Notes: generated by a model from the letters alone, not told the origin. A stretch of DNA of 64,000 nt from Pedobacter lusitanus (GCF_040026395.1 NZ_CP157278.1:2914001-2978000); one strand, 5' to 3'; positions 18,808 through 28,308 are shown, counted from the stretch's first letter. Translations and numbers: made by a program.

Positions 18808-19644
18808 ATGAAACAGGCAGCCGAAAACCCGGAAGAAGTGATTAGTTATGAGGAGCTGGAAAGCCTGACTGATTTTATTAATAATATACATGGTTTTGAT
18901 TTCAGCGATTATTCCGCTGCATCACTCAAAAGAAGAGTGACCAGAATTATGCAGTTACAGCAACTGAGCTTGTTTGAATTACGTACATTACTGACAAATG
19001 ATCATGATTATTTTGAGTACTTTTTGATAGAAGTTACCGTAAATGTGACTGAAATGTTCAGAGATCCGCTTTTCTACAAGTCTGTTGCTGAACATATCAT
19101 TCCTTATCTCAGATCCTATCAAAGGATAAAGGTATGGAATGCAGGCTGCTCAACAGGAGAAGAGCTTTACTCGTTCGCGATCCTGTTTTCTGAACAGAAT
19201 TTATATGAACGGAGTTTCTTCTACGGAACTGATATCAATGCAGATGTTTTGGAATTTGCCAAAAATGGGATATATGACTTGCAGAAGATGAAGCACTATT
19301 CAGAAAACTACCAGAAGACAGGTGCACTACATACGCTTGCAGATTATTATACGGCACGTTATGGCGCCGCCTCAATTAATCATTCTTTAAAAAAGAACAT
19401 GTTATTTTCAGCACATAATTTAGCTTCGGACGGCGTGTTTAATGAGTTCCAGTTAATCTCCTGCCGCAACGTGCTGATTTATTTCAATACTAAGCTTCAA
19501 AAAAAGGTGATTGATCTTTTTTACAATAGTTTAGCTAATTTTGGCTTTCTTTGTTTAGGCTCTAAAGAAACACTCAGAAGTACTGAAATCGGACGTTTCA
19601 GGATCGTAGATCAAAAAAATAATATTTACCAGAAAATAGCATAA
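18808..19644 (+). CDS. CheR-type protein methyltransferase
   Basis: This 278-residue protein has the N-terminal helical CheR domain and the S-adenosylmethionine-binding domain, with motif I in VWNAGCSTGEELYSFAI near residues 110-126 and SCRNVLIYF near 220. CheR methylates glutamates of chemoreceptors, but no chemoreceptor, CheB or flagellar gene is nearby. In Bacteroidota, CheR-like proteins are often clustered with hybrid kinases, and here the gene is tightly packed between two of them (1-base and 29-base gaps). The kinase N-terminal CHASE3 and coiled-coil regions are possible methylation targets. That role is inference. Confidence 0.9.
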   Translation: MKQAAENPEEVISYEELESLTDFINNIHGFDFSDYSAASLKRRVTRIMQLQQLSLFELRTLLTNDHDYFEYFLIEVTVNVTEMFRDPLFYKSVAEHIIPYLRSYQRIKVWNAGCSTGEELYSFAILFSEQNLYERSFFYGTDINADVLEFAKNGIYDLQKMKHYSENYQKTGALHTLADYYTARYGAASINHSLKKNMLFSAHNLASDGVFNEFQLISCRNVLIYFNTKLQKKVIDLFYNSLANFGFLCLGSKETLRSTEIGRFRIVDQKNNIYQKIA

Positions 19645-19673
19645 GTCTTTTCAAAAAGATACCCACTAAAATT

Positions 19674-21275
19674 ATGGAAAAGATTAACATTCTTATCGTT
19701 GATGACAGACCCGAGAACATTATCGCATTAGAGGCTTTACTGGAAAGAGACGATGTAAATCTGGTTTCTACTACACTGCCTAACGAAGCACTCAGACTGG
19801 CATGGGAAATGGATATCGCAATTGCATTGGTAGACGTCCAGATGCCGGAGATGGATGGGTTTGAACTAGTAGAGATATTAAAAAGTAACCCCAGGACAAA
19901 AGACATTCTTGTCATCTTTGTAACTGCGATTTCCACAGATGCCAAATATGCAGTAAAAGGACTCAACACCGGGGCTGTTGATTATTTATACAAACCTTTA
20001 AACCCTTATGTGACTTCTGCAAAAGTAGATTCATTTTTACAATTTGTGAGAACACAAAGGGATATTGTTAAAAAGAATAAACAACTGGAGGCCTATCAGA
20101 AAGAGCTGATTAAGGCAAAGGAACTGGCAGAACAAGGCAAAAAAATAAAAGAGAATTTTCTGGCCAATATGAGTCACGAGATTCGCACACCTATCAATGG
20201 TATCATTGGTCTGGCAAATTTACTGGAGAAAACACCACTTACTGCAGAACAAAATGAGATGATTTCTTTACTGCAGATTTCATCCAGTTCGTTACTGGGC
20301 GTGATTAATGATATTCTTGACCTGTCCAAGATTGATGCAGGTATGTTCAAAATTAACCGGACTGCAACTGATATTGTTGAGGTTTGCCATGCAGTAAATA
20401 ACCTGTTAAGAATAAGAGCAAAAGAAAAAGATCTGGAATTGATTACTGAGTTTGATCCCGATTTGCCTAAAAACGTATCGGCAGATTCTTTAAGACTCAA
20501 CCAAATCCTCATGAACCTGATTGGCAATGCTATTAAATTCACCAATAAGGGCAGTGTAAAACTAAAGGTAGAAGTCATGGACCGTAAAGGGAATAATCTT
20601 CAGATCAGGTTTTCTATCACAGACACAGGTATCGGTATTCCAGAAGATAAGATTGATAAGATATTTGAAACTTTCGAACAGGCAGATGATAATACTACAT
20701 TGAATTTTGGCGGCACTGGTCTGGGGCTGTCAATCGTTAAGAATCTTGCCCGTTTAAAAGGTGGAGTCCTTACTGTAGATAGTTTGGAAGGCCAGGGCAG
20801 CACTTTCTGCTTTATCAACTGGTATGAGGTTCTGCAGGATATTCCGCAGGCCAAAGAAAAGGTTCAGGAAAAACTACTGCCTTTCACCAATGTCAGAATT
20901 CTGGTAGCAGAGGATAACCCGATAAACAAATTCCTGATTGTTAAAATCATGAAAGACTGGGAGGTCAATGCGGATTTTGTGGATAACGGACAAGAAGCAT
21001 TAGATAAACTCAGAGATAATAATTACGACCTGATCCTGATGGACACCTTCATGCCCGTTATGAACGGACTGGAAGCTACCAAGCTCATCAGAACGGATTT
21101 TATACCTGGCAAAAAAGATATTCCAATCATTACTTTCTCTGCGGCTGTAATGGAAAATGATAAAATAGCTGCTATTGAAGCTGGTGCAAATGACGTACTG
21201 AGCAAACCATTTGAACTCAGATTATTGCATCAGAAAATCACACATTTTATTGATAAGAAGGCATTAATGCTTTAA
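19674..21275 (+). CDS. Cytoplasmic hybrid kinase, receiver-HisKA-HATPase-receiver
   Basis: This 533-residue protein has no membrane segment. It starts with a receiver domain (Asp54 in ALVDVQMPEMDGF), then a short coiled coil and a HisKA domain with His168 in NMSHEIRTPING. A HATPase domain follows, with NLIGNAIKFTNKG and GGTGLGLSIV, and a second receiver has Asp457 in LILMDTFMPVMNG. A receiver-first kinase can be controlled by phosphate from another kinase, so it probably acts downstream of the three-receiver kinase in the same operon. The gene follows cheR by 29 bases and ends eight bases before the convergent pth stop. Confidence 0.93.
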   Translation: MEKINILIVDDRPENIIALEALLERDDVNLVSTTLPNEALRLAWEMDIAIALVDVQMPEMDGFELVEILKSNPRTKDILVIFVTAISTDAKYAVKGLNTGAVDYLYKPLNPYVTSAKVDSFLQFVRTQRDIVKKNKQLEAYQKELIKAKELAEQGKKIKENFLANMSHEIRTPINGIIGLANLLEKTPLTAEQNEMISLLQISSSSLLGVINDILDLSKIDAGMFKINRTATDIVEVCHAVNNLLRIRAKEKDLELITEFDPDLPKNVSADSLRLNQILMNLIGNAIKFTNKGSVKLKVEVMDRKGNNLQIRFSITDTGIGIPEDKIDKIFETFEQADDNTTLNFGGTGLGLSIVKNLARLKGGVLTVDSLEGQGSTFCFINWYEVLQDIPQAKEKVQEKLLPFTNVRILVAEDNPINKFLIVKIMKDWEVNADFVDNGQEALDKLRDNNYDLILMDTFMPVMNGLEATKLIRTDFIPGKKDIPIITFSAAVMENDKIAAIEAGANDVLSKPFELRLLHQKITHFIDKKALML

Positions 21276-21282
21276 TCTCTTC

Positions 21283-21843
21283 TTATTTATTAAAAGCAGT
21301 CATGGTAAGCGCTGGTCCTACAGTTACAAAACTCTGGATCAGTGCTACACTCTTCTCAACCAATGCAGGTAATTCAGGTAATTCATCTTTATCAAATCCA
21401 TCAAGTACATAATCAGCTTGTCTGCCTTTGGCAAAATTATCACTTACACCGAAACGTAATCTCGGATAATCCTGGCTCCCACAACTTGCTTCAATACTCT
21501 TCAATCCATTGTGCCCGGCACTGCTGCCTTTTAACTTAAGACGTAACTTTCCTAAAGGAAGCGCAATATCATCTACAACAACCAATACATTTTCCAATGG
21601 AATATTCAATTCCTGCATCCAATAGTTTACAGCCCTTCCACTTAAGTTCATATAAGTTGTAGGTTTGATCACATGAAGTTTTCTCCCTTTCCATGACACT
21701 TCTGCATAATAGGCTAACCGTATATTAGAAAAAGATCCGCCCAGCTGTCTGACTAGTTCATCGACAATTTCAAAACCTATATTGTGTCTCGTGCCCACAT
21801 ATTCCGCCCCTATATTTCCCAGACCTACTATCAAATATTTCAT
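21283..21843 (-). CDS. pth: Peptidyl-tRNA hydrolase
   Basis: This 186-residue cytoplasmic enzyme releases peptides from prematurely dropped peptidyl-tRNA and recycles the tRNA. The N-terminal signature GLGNIGAEYVGTRHNIGF contains the catalytic His20, and VVVDDIALPLGKLRL and GSSAGHNGLKSI are the other family blocks. Its length is normal for bacterial Pth. It lies downstream of rplY, matching the common bacterial order prs-rplY-pth, but a terminator separates it from rplY and it has its own -7 box. Confidence 0.97.
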   Translation of the reverse strand: MKYLIVGLGNIGAEYVGTRHNIGFEIVDELVRQLGGSFSNIRLAYYAEVSWKGRKLHVIKPTTYMNLSGRAVNYWMQELNIPLENVLVVVDDIALPLGKLRLKLKGSSAGHNGLKSIEASCGSQDYPRLRFGVSDNFAKGRQADYVLDGFDKDELPELPALVEKSVALIQSFVTVGPALTMTAFNK

Positions 21844-21900
21844 CTATTGTATAATTTTATTGTCGTATAGCTAATTTCAAACAGCAGTATACACCGGCCG

Positions 21901-21908
21901 CAAAGATA
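21901..21908 (-). promoter_or_regulatory. -7 promoter box for pth
   Basis: The minus strand reads TATCTTTG, a perfect match to the Bacteroidota consensus TAnnTTTG, 57 bases before the pth start and just after the rplY terminator. A clear -33 TTG at normal spacing is not visible. Confidence 0.6.
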
Positions 21909-21950
21909 ACAGTTTCTGTCAAACCTGTATGTGGTGCAAAAATAAGACAT

Positions 21951-21983
21951 AAAAAAAGCAGCACTGAAAATCAGTGCTGCTTT
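21951..21983 (-). terminator. Intrinsic terminator after rplY
   Basis: Arms 21955-21967 and 21971-21983 form a perfect 13-bp stem (core GCAGCACTGA) with an AAA loop. An A run at 21951-21957 reads as U on the minus strand. Confidence 0.92.
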
Positions 21984-22005
21984 CAAATTGGGCTGAAAAA
22001 TCAGC

Positions 22006-22584
22006 TTATTTTTTACCTGCTTGTTGTTCAGCTTGTTTAAGAGCTCTTGACATAACAACAGAAACGATAGTATCTTCTGGTGTGTTTGTAACAGTATAAG
22101 CACCTTTTCCAAGGTCACGTACACGGAATAAGTTACCTACTTCTAATTTAGCAATGCTTACTTCAACAACCTGTGGCATATCTTTTGGTAAAGATTTAAC
22201 ACGAAGTTTACGTAATTTCTGAACTAATTTACCACCCATTTTAACACCTGGAGAAGTACCTGCTAATTTAACAGGGATTTCCATAACGATTTCTTTGTCA
22301 TCAAATAACTGAAGAAAATCTACGTGTAATAATACGTCTGTTAATGGGTGAAATTGTAACTCTTTTATGATTGCTTTGGTTTTTGTACCATTGATATCAA
22401 TTTCTAAAAAGTTTGCTTCAGGAGTGTAAATAGCATCTTTTAATTCTGTAATAACTACAGCAAAATGTGCTTGTTCTTTACCACCATACAATACTGCAGG
22501 AACTTTACCTTCATAGCGAAGCTCTTTAGCATCGCGTTTCCCTACGTTCTCTCTTGGAGAACCGCTAATTGCGATTATTTTCAT
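22006..22584 (-). CDS. rplY: 50S ribosomal protein L25, long CTC/TL5 form
   Basis: This 192-residue protein binds 5S rRNA in the large ribosomal subunit. The N-terminal L25 domain (ISGSPRENVGKRDAKELR, then VPAVLYGGKEQAHF) is followed by the C-terminal TL5/CTC beta domain with DVLLHVDFLQLF and LPKDMPQVVEVSI. I chose the ATG at 22584 because the family begins directly at MKIIAISG. An in-frame ATG 57 bases upstream would add a basic stretch not seen in homologues. It lies between prs and pth, a conserved neighbourhood, with a terminator directly downstream. Confidence 0.95.
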   Translation of the reverse strand: MKIIAISGSPRENVGKRDAKELRYEGKVPAVLYGGKEQAHFAVVITELKDAIYTPEANFLEIDINGTKTKAIIKELQFHPLTDVLLHVDFLQLFDDKEIVMEIPVKLAGTSPGVKMGGKLVQKLRKLRVKSLPKDMPQVVEVSIAKLEVGNLFRVRDLGKGAYTVTNTPEDTIVSVVMSRALKQAEQQAGKK

Positions 22585-22678
22585 CTTGTTTTTAATTTGT
22601 TTTTTTAATGGAGATGAAGCTTTCATGGTCTTGCAGACCATTCAGCTTTCATCTTATATATTTATTTGTTTATTAATA

Positions 22679-23620
22679 TTAAACTCTAAACAGGTCACTG
22701 ATTGATCCATGCTCATTTACATTCGCAATTGCTTTTGCAAATAAACTAGCTGTACTCAGTACTCTGATTTTTGGACTTTCCTGTTTTAAAGGAATAGTGT
22801 CCGTAACAATAAGTTCGGTAAGCTGAGAATTTTCAACAGTCTCATAAGCTTTACCTGACAATACAGGGTGTGTACAAACCGCTCTTACACTTTTCGCACC
22901 TTTCTCTATAATTAAAGCCGCAGCTTTAGCCAATGTTCCTGCAGTATCACAAATATCGTCAATTAAAACAATATCCATTCCCGTTACATCTCCAATGATT
23001 GACATAGACTCAATCTCATTGGCACGTTTACGGCGTTTATCACAAATCACAACCTCGGCATTAAAAAACTTGGCAAAGGTACGTGCTCTGTATGATCCAC
23101 CCATATCAGGAGAAGCAATAGTCAGATTTTCCAGACCTAAGCTTTTGATATAAGGCACAAAAATCACTGAACCGTCCAAATGGTCAACAGGAATATCGAA
23201 GAAGCCCTGTATCTGCGCTGCGTGTAAGTCCATCGTCATGATGCGGTGGATACCTGCAGATTTTAACAGGTTAGCTACTAACTTTGCTCCTATTGCAACC
23301 CTTGGTTTATCTTTTCTGTCCTGTCTGGCCAAACCATAATAAGGTACTACAGCTGTGATATAATGCGCAGAAGCTCTCTTTGCAGCATCAATCATCAACA
23401 AAAGTTCCATTAAATTATCAGAAGGCTGGTAGGTTGATTGTATAAGGAAGACATCGCATCCTCTTACTGTTTCATCATAAGAAGGCTGAAACTCACCATC
23501 GCTGAACTTGCTTAAGGTTACATTACCGAGTGGTTTGCCGTAACTTTCGGCAATTTTGTGTGCTAATGCTTTTGTACCGCTTCCGGCAAAAAGTTTAACT
23601 GGATTAAACTGCAAGGGCAT
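22679..23620 (-). CDS. prs: Ribose-phosphate pyrophosphokinase
   Basis: This 313-residue cytoplasmic enzyme makes phosphoribosyl pyrophosphate from ribose 5-phosphate and ATP for nucleotide, histidine and tryptophan synthesis. Visible motifs are FSDGEFQPSYDETVRG, the catalytic flexible-loop region YGLARQDRKDKPRVAI near residue 100, and the PRPP-binding loop VLIDDICDTAGTLAKAA near residue 220. Its length is typical for class I enzymes. It is first in the prs-rplY block, directly downstream of the tRNA-Gln terminator. Confidence 0.97.
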   Translation of the reverse strand: MPLQFNPVKLFAGSGTKALAHKIAESYGKPLGNVTLSKFSDGEFQPSYDETVRGCDVFLIQSTYQPSDNLMELLLMIDAAKRASAHYITAVVPYYGLARQDRKDKPRVAIGAKLVANLLKSAGIHRIMTMDLHAAQIQGFFDIPVDHLDGSVIFVPYIKSLGLENLTIASPDMGGSYRARTFAKFFNAEVVICDKRRKRANEIESMSIIGDVTGMDIVLIDDICDTAGTLAKAAALIIEKGAKSVRAVCTHPVLSGKAYETVENSQLTELIVTDTIPLKQESPKIRVLSTASLFAKAIANVNEHGSISDLFRV

Positions 23621-23649
23621 GATTAGACGGGTATCAATGCTGGGTTACG

Positions 23650-23683
23650 AAAAAATAGGATTGTGAATATATCACAATCCTAT
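23650..23683 (-). terminator. Intrinsic terminator after tRNA-Gln
   Basis: Perfect 12-bp arms at 23655-23666 and 23672-23683 (ATAGGATTGTGA and its complement) enclose a five-base loop. The A run at 23650-23655 reads as U on the minus strand, 12 bases beyond the tRNA 3' end. Confidence 0.88.
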
Positions 23684-23694
23684 ATGTTGTTTAG

Positions 23695-23765
23695 TTGCCC
23701 GACCAGGATTCGAACCTAGACAAACGGTACCAAAAACCGTTGTACTACCTTTATACTATCGGGCA
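23695..23765 (-). tRNA. tRNA-Gln (anticodon TTG)
   Basis: The minus strand folds as a tRNA of 71 bases. It has a seven-pair acceptor stem TGCCCGA/TCGGGCA, a D arm, an anticodon stem ACGGT/ACCGT around the loop TTTTGGT with anticodon TTG, and a T arm with TTCGAAT. The discriminator base is A. The 3' CCA is not encoded, so it must be added after transcription. It is the only tRNA gene in the window. Confidence 0.95.
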
Positions 23766-23996
23766 ATCTTCCGACGAAATAAGTATGAGTTGTTTCGTTT
23801 GGGAATGCAAATATACGCAGCTTTTTGATAAATGCAAATCTTCCGCAAAAAAAAATTAAATATTTTTAAAAACCGCCTTTAAACACATGTAACACATTAA
23901 AATTTGTTAATGTAGATGGATATATGTACTATTATCAATCTATTTGATTATTTTCGGCTGCATTTTTAAAAGCCGAAATTTTATACTAATAAAGAA

Positions 23997-26900
23997 ATGA
24001 ACTATTCAAAAATTAATAACCTTACAGGGTGGATGTGCTTTATCCTGGCGGCCATCACCTATATACTCACGCTGGAACCCTCAGTTAGCTTTTGGGACTG
24101 CGGAGAGTTTATAGCATCTGCACTTAGAATGCAGGTTGTTCACCAGCCTGGTGCACCATTATTTTTAATGATTCAGCGCTTCTTTTCAATATTTGCTTTT
24201 GGAGATATTCATAAAATAGCCTATTTCATGAACATAGGTTCTGCAATGGCCAGTGCTGCTACCATCCTCTTTTTATTCTGGACAATTACTGCCCTGGCTA
24301 AAAAGATGCTGATTAAAACTGAAGCAGATCTTACTACAGGAAACCTGATCACCGTTATGGGAGCAGGAGTTGTAGGAGCAATGGCTTATACTTTTTCAGA
24401 CAGTTTCTGGTTTTCAGCAGTAGAATCTGAGGTATATGCACTTTCTTCATTGTTTACGGCAATCGTATTCTGGGGTATCCTGAAATGGGAAGCTCATGCG
24501 GATGAACCCCGCGCAGACAGATGGTTATTATTCATCGCCTATATTATGGGACTGTCCATCGGTATCCACTTATTAAACTTATTAACTATCCCTGCGATAG
24601 CATTTGTATATTATTTCAAGAAAACGCCAAAGCCTACAAACTTTGGTATTATAAAAACCTTTATTGTTGGTGTACTGATCCTGGCATTTGTGCAATATGG
24701 TATCATACAGTATGTAGTATCTTTCGGTGCTTATTTCGACCTGTTCTTCGTCAATACCTTAGGTATGGGCTTTGGAACCGGGGTAGTCTTTTTCGCTGTC
24801 CTGCTGATAGGCGGTTTAACCTGGGGTATCACCTACTCCATTAAAAAGCGTAATAAATTCTTAAATCTTGCATTGCTTTCGACCGCACTGATTATTTTCG
24901 GTTATTGTTCATTTGCCATGATCATTATCAGGGCAAAAGCAAGTCCTAACCTGAATAACAGTAATCCGGACAATGCATTCTCTTTCTTAAGTTACCTGAA
25001 CAGAGAGCAATACGGAGACAGACCATTAGTATTTGGTCCTAACTATAATTCAGAAAAGGTAAGTCTTAAAGAAGGCAAAAACATTTATAGAAAAGGAGAT
25101 ACCAAATACGAAGTAGCTGGTAAAAAAACCGACTATGAGTATGACAGAACAACACCATTCCCAAGGATGTATAGTGATGATCCAAGACACGTACAGGAAT
25201 ATAAAAGCCTGATGGGTTTTGATGATGCACATTTCCCTGGCTTGTTTGATAACATCTCCTATCTGTTTAAATACCAGATCGGCAATATGTACATGCGTTA
25301 TTTCATGTGGAATTTTGTTGGCCGTCAGAACGATGATCAGGGTGCTGGTATTTATCAGGGACAATTTTTAAGTGGTATTAAGCCTATTGATGCTGCAATG
25401 CTGGGTGACCAGAGTCACTTACCTCCATCTATTGTAGAAAGCAGTGCATATACACGCTTTTTCTTCCTTCCGCTGATCCTGGGATTACTGGGAGCAGTAT
25501 GGCACTTCAAACGTAATGAGAAAGATGCAGGTATAGTTGGTCTGTTATTCTTCTTTACTGGTCTGGCTATCGTTCTTTATCTGAATCAGAAGCCACTGGA
25601 ACCAAGAGAAAGAGATTATGCCTATGCAGGATCTTTCTATGCCTTTGCCATATGGATAGGATTTGGAGTTCTTGCCTTAAGAGAATGGGTATTTAAAAAA
25701 ATCACACCAAAAAATGGTGCTATTGCAGCTACGGCAGTTTCTTTATTTGCCGGCCCGGTAATTATGGGTGCGCAGGGATGGAAAGCACATAACCGTTCAG
25801 AGAAAATGGTTGCACATGATATTGCAGTTGATTATCTGGAATCCTGTGCTCCGAATGCGATCCTGTTTACCTATGGTGACAATGATACTTATCCGCTCTG
25901 GTATATACAGGAAGTGGAAAATGTCAGACCTGATGTTAGACTGGTTAACCTGAGTTTATTTGATACTGACTGGTACATTGATGGTATGAAACGTCAGCAG
26001 AATGCCTCTGCTCCGCTTCCGATCAGTATGAAACCTTCTCAATATGTACAGGGTGTGAGAGATGTGATGTATTATCAGGATTATAAGCTTGCCGGTTCAG
26101 TAGAATTAAAGAATATTCTTGATGTATTATTGTCAGATGATGACGATGATAAAATTCCATTGCAAAACGGGACCAAAGAGAATTTCATTCCTACTAAAAA
26201 CTTCAAGCTGACAATTAACCCGGAAGAAGTAATTAAAACCGGAACTGTTAAAGCAGCTGATGCATCAAAAATCACTCCTGCAATGGAATGGACTTTCAAT
26301 AAGAGTTATGTAACCAAAGGTACGCTGGCTATGCTGGATATCCTGGTACACAATAACTGGAAAAGACCTATCTATTTTGCCAGTACAGTTCCATCTGACC
26401 AGTTTAATGGTTTAGATAACTATTTATATACTGAAGGTCTTGCGATGCGTTTATTACCACTTAAAACGGATTCAGCGTCAGGAAGAGGTGACCTGGTTAA
26501 TACAGATATCCTTTACCATAACATGTATACCAAATTCAAATGGGGTAATGTTAAAACAGCCAGCTATCTTGATCCGCAATCTGCAGATGATATTTCTATC
26601 TTTAACAATGTATTCAATACTACAATCTCAGGATTGATTAAAGAAGGAAAAATTGCTGATGCGAAAAAAGTAGTAGCCCGTTACTTCGAGGTAATGCCTG
26701 AGCGTTTCTACGGTATGCGTTCTATGATGGGTGTTTATTTCTTTGCAGAAAACCTGTATATCCTGGGAGATACCAACAAAGCGAACGCACTGATAGAAAA
26801 ATCAGCAGATTATATCCAGAAGGAATTAACCTACCTGGCTGATGTTTCCAAAAGCAAAAACAGATTTGTTGGCGGACAGAATGTTCAGTTAGGCCTGCAG

Positions 26901-27062
26901 TTCCTTAACCAGATGGTTAAAACTACAGCGGAGCAAAAACAGACTAAGTTATCTCAGAAACTGGCACAGCAGTTCCAGGGTCTGGAAGCAAGGTTCTCTA
27001 TTTACTTTGCACAGGAACAACAACAGGGGCCTCCACAGGTACCTCAAGCTCCTGAAGAGTAA
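23997..27062 (+). CDS. DUF2723-family membrane protein, probable O-mannosyltransferase type
   Basis: This 1021-residue inner-membrane protein starts with a DUF2723 domain. The early motif EPSVSFWDCGEFIASALRMQ contains acidic residues typical of GT-C glycosyltransferases, and QVVHQPGAPLF and NLLTIPAIAF follow. About a dozen hydrophobic segments span residues 10-590. The C-terminal 430 residues are soluble and probably periplasmic, with FTYGDNDTYPLWYIQEVENVR near 625 and a helical repeat-like end. The family is related to TMEM260 and PMT enzymes that move a sugar from a lipid carrier onto proteins, so protein O-glycosylation is likely but not proven. It stands alone with its own terminator. Confidence 0.88.
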   Translation: MNYSKINNLTGWMCFILAAITYILTLEPSVSFWDCGEFIASALRMQVVHQPGAPLFLMIQRFFSIFAFGDIHKIAYFMNIGSAMASAATILFLFWTITALAKKMLIKTEADLTTGNLITVMGAGVVGAMAYTFSDSFWFSAVESEVYALSSLFTAIVFWGILKWEAHADEPRADRWLLFIAYIMGLSIGIHLLNLLTIPAIAFVYYFKKTPKPTNFGIIKTFIVGVLILAFVQYGIIQYVVSFGAYFDLFFVNTLGMGFGTGVVFFAVLLIGGLTWGITYSIKKRNKFLNLALLSTALIIFGYCSFAMIIIRAKASPNLNNSNPDNAFSFLSYLNREQYGDRPLVFGPNYNSEKVSLKEGKNIYRKGDTKYEVAGKKTDYEYDRTTPFPRMYSDDPRHVQEYKSLMGFDDAHFPGLFDNISYLFKYQIGNMYMRYFMWNFVGRQNDDQGAGIYQGQFLSGIKPIDAAMLGDQSHLPPSIVESSAYTRFFFLPLILGLLGAVWHFKRNEKDAGIVGLLFFFTGLAIVLYLNQKPLEPRERDYAYAGSFYAFAIWIGFGVLALREWVFKKITPKNGAIAATAVSLFAGPVIMGAQGWKAHNRSEKMVAHDIAVDYLESCAPNAILFTYGDNDTYPLWYIQEVENVRPDVRLVNLSLFDTDWYIDGMKRQQNASAPLPISMKPSQYVQGVRDVMYYQDYKLAGSVELKNILDVLLSDDDDDKIPLQNGTKENFIPTKNFKLTINPEEVIKTGTVKAADASKITPAMEWTFNKSYVTKGTLAMLDILVHNNWKRPIYFASTVPSDQFNGLDNYLYTEGLAMRLLPLKTDSASGRGDLVNTDILYHNMYTKFKWGNVKTASYLDPQSADDISIFNNVFNTTISGLIKEGKIADAKKVVARYFEVMPERFYGMRSMMGVYFFAENLYILGDTNKANALIEKSADYIQKELTYLADVSKSKNRFVGGQNVQLGLQFLNQMVKTTAEQKQTKLSQKLAQQFQGLEARFSIYFAQEQQQGPPQVPQAPEE

Positions 27063-27070
27063 TAACAATT

Positions 27071-27111
27071 AAATAAAAAAGCCTGCCGTTCATAAGCAGG
27101 CTTTTTTATTT
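27071..27111 (+). terminator. Intrinsic terminator after the DUF2723 gene
   Basis: Perfect 16-base arms at 27071-27086 and 27096-27111 have the core GCCTGC/GCAGGC flanked by A and T runs. It begins nine bases after the stop codon. Confidence 0.93.
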
Positions 27112-27120
27112 AAGAACAAT

Positions 27121-27284
27121 TGCAGACGCTTCAAAAACTCAGACAGGCCTTTCCAAAGTGTGCACCCTCCTCAATCGAAAGAATATCACATCACGCAAAG
27201 CGGTACAGATTTAACTGCTGTTATGCGTACACTTTGTTAATGGGGTAAACAGCATATTCCTTATGCAATCCGTATACAGCCCAC
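27121..27284 (+). pseudogene. Decayed C-terminal fragment of an HxlR-type regulator
   Basis: Reading from 27121 in frame gives a peptide with VHPPQSKEYHITQSGTDL, then TAVMRTLC, an in-frame TAA at 27238-27240 and WGKQHIPYAIRIQ. This follows the C-terminal pattern of HxlR winged-helix regulators (V-PP-x-x-EY-x-(L/I)T-x-x-G, then L--WG). There is no start, no helix-turn-helix part and one stop inside the conserved region, so it is a remnant. It lies between two terminators and is probably not expressed. The assignment rests on pattern recognition over about 50 residues. Confidence 0.55.
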
Positions 27285-27325
27285 AAAAAAAGGCTCAGAT
27301 AATTAATTATCTGAGCCTTTTTTTT
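27285..27325 (-). terminator. Intrinsic terminator after accA
   Basis: Perfect 18-base arms at 27285-27302 and 27307-27324 have the core GGCTCAGATAA, a TTAA loop and a flanking A run that reads as U on the minus strand. It starts 21 bases after the accA stop codon. Confidence 0.93.
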
Positions 27326-27345
27326 AAGCTTTAAAGCAGGAAAAC

Positions 27346-28308
27346 TTATTCGACAACTACGCCCATCGAGCAGAACTTATCAATTCGGTTAGAGATCATC
27401 TTTTCTGGTTTCTCTTTTTTCAATGCTTTCATATCTTTCAGGATCTGCACTTTCAGTGTCTCTGCCATTAACACAGGATTCTGATGTGCACCACCCAGAG
27501 GTTCATTAATTACGCCGTCAATCAGCTTGTTTTTTAACATATCTTTCGATGTCAGCTTCAGACATTCAGCCGCTTTCTCTTTAAAGTCCCAGCTGCGCCA
27601 TAAAATTGACGAACAGGATTCCGGAGAAATTACCGAATACCACGTATGTTCAAGCATATATACTTTATCACCGATACCAATACCCAATGCACCACCTGAT
27701 GCACCTTCACCGATAATCAAACAGATAATAGGTACTTTCAATACAGACATTTCCAGCAGGTTTCTGGCAATAGCCTCTCCCTGACCACGCTCTTCAGCTT
27801 CAATACCAGGATAAGCACCCATAGTATCAATAAAAGAAATAACCGGTTTATTGAATTTTTCTGCAAGACGCATTAGTCTTAATGCTTTGCGGTATCCCTC
27901 AGGATTTGCCATTCCGAAATTACGGTACTGACGTTCCTTAGTGTTTTTACCTTTCTGATGACCGATTACCATAACTGTTTCACCATTAATAGTAGCAAAA
28001 CCACCGATAATCGCCTTGTCATCTTTTACTGTACGGTCACCGTGCAATTCGATAAAATCATCACAGATCATTCCAATATAGTCGAGCGTCTGAGGACGTT
28101 CAGGATGACGTGACAATTGTACTTCCTGCCAACCTGTTAGGTTTGCATAAAGTGCATTCTGCGTTTTAGACAGCTTATCTTCAAGCTCAATCAGTGTAGC
28201 AGACATATCTACTTTTGTTTTATCAGCAACCTGTTTAACCTTTTCAATTTGCTGTATCAGTTCAGCAATAGGCTTTTCAAAATCAAATGACGTTTTTATC
28301 TGTTCCAT
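27346..28308 (-). CDS. accA: Acetyl-CoA carboxylase carboxyltransferase subunit alpha
   Basis: This 320-residue subunit pairs with AccD to move the carboxyl group from biotin to acetyl-CoA, the first committed step of fatty acid synthesis. The crotonase-like carboxyltransferase core is complete, with [36 protein letters not shown] and [20 protein letters not shown]. The length matches the family. It is monocistronic, with a terminator downstream and a 31-base inverted repeat 35 bases upstream of the start that may be a regulatory site. Confidence 0.97.
   Translation of the reverse strand: MEQIKTSFDFEKPIAELIQQIEKVKQVADKTKVDMSATLIELEDKLSKTQNALYANLTGWQEVQLSRHPERPQTLDYIGMICDDFIELHGDRTVKDDKAIIGGFATINGETVMVIGHQKGKNTKERQYRNFGMANPEGYRKALRLMRLAEKFNKPVISFIDTMGAYPGIEAEERGQGEAIARNLLEMSVLKVPIICLIIGEGASGGALGIGIGDKVYMLEHTWYSVISPESCSSILWRSWDFKEKAAECLKLTSKDMLKNKLIDGVINEPLGGAHQNPVLMAETLKVQILKDMKALKKEKPEKMISNRIDKFCSMGVVVE

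Noticed and set aside
18808..19644. Chemotaxis operon
   Set aside because: Only CheR is present; no CheA, CheW, CheB, CheY or receptor is visible, so the genes are described as a phosphorelay unit.
22585..22641. Upstream in-frame start that would lengthen ribosomal protein L25 by 19 residues
   Set aside because: The L25 family begins at MKIIAISG; the extra stretch is basic and unlike homologues.
23655..23683. Operator palindrome upstream of prs
   Set aside because: A U run on the minus strand directly after tRNA-Gln makes a terminator the simpler reading.
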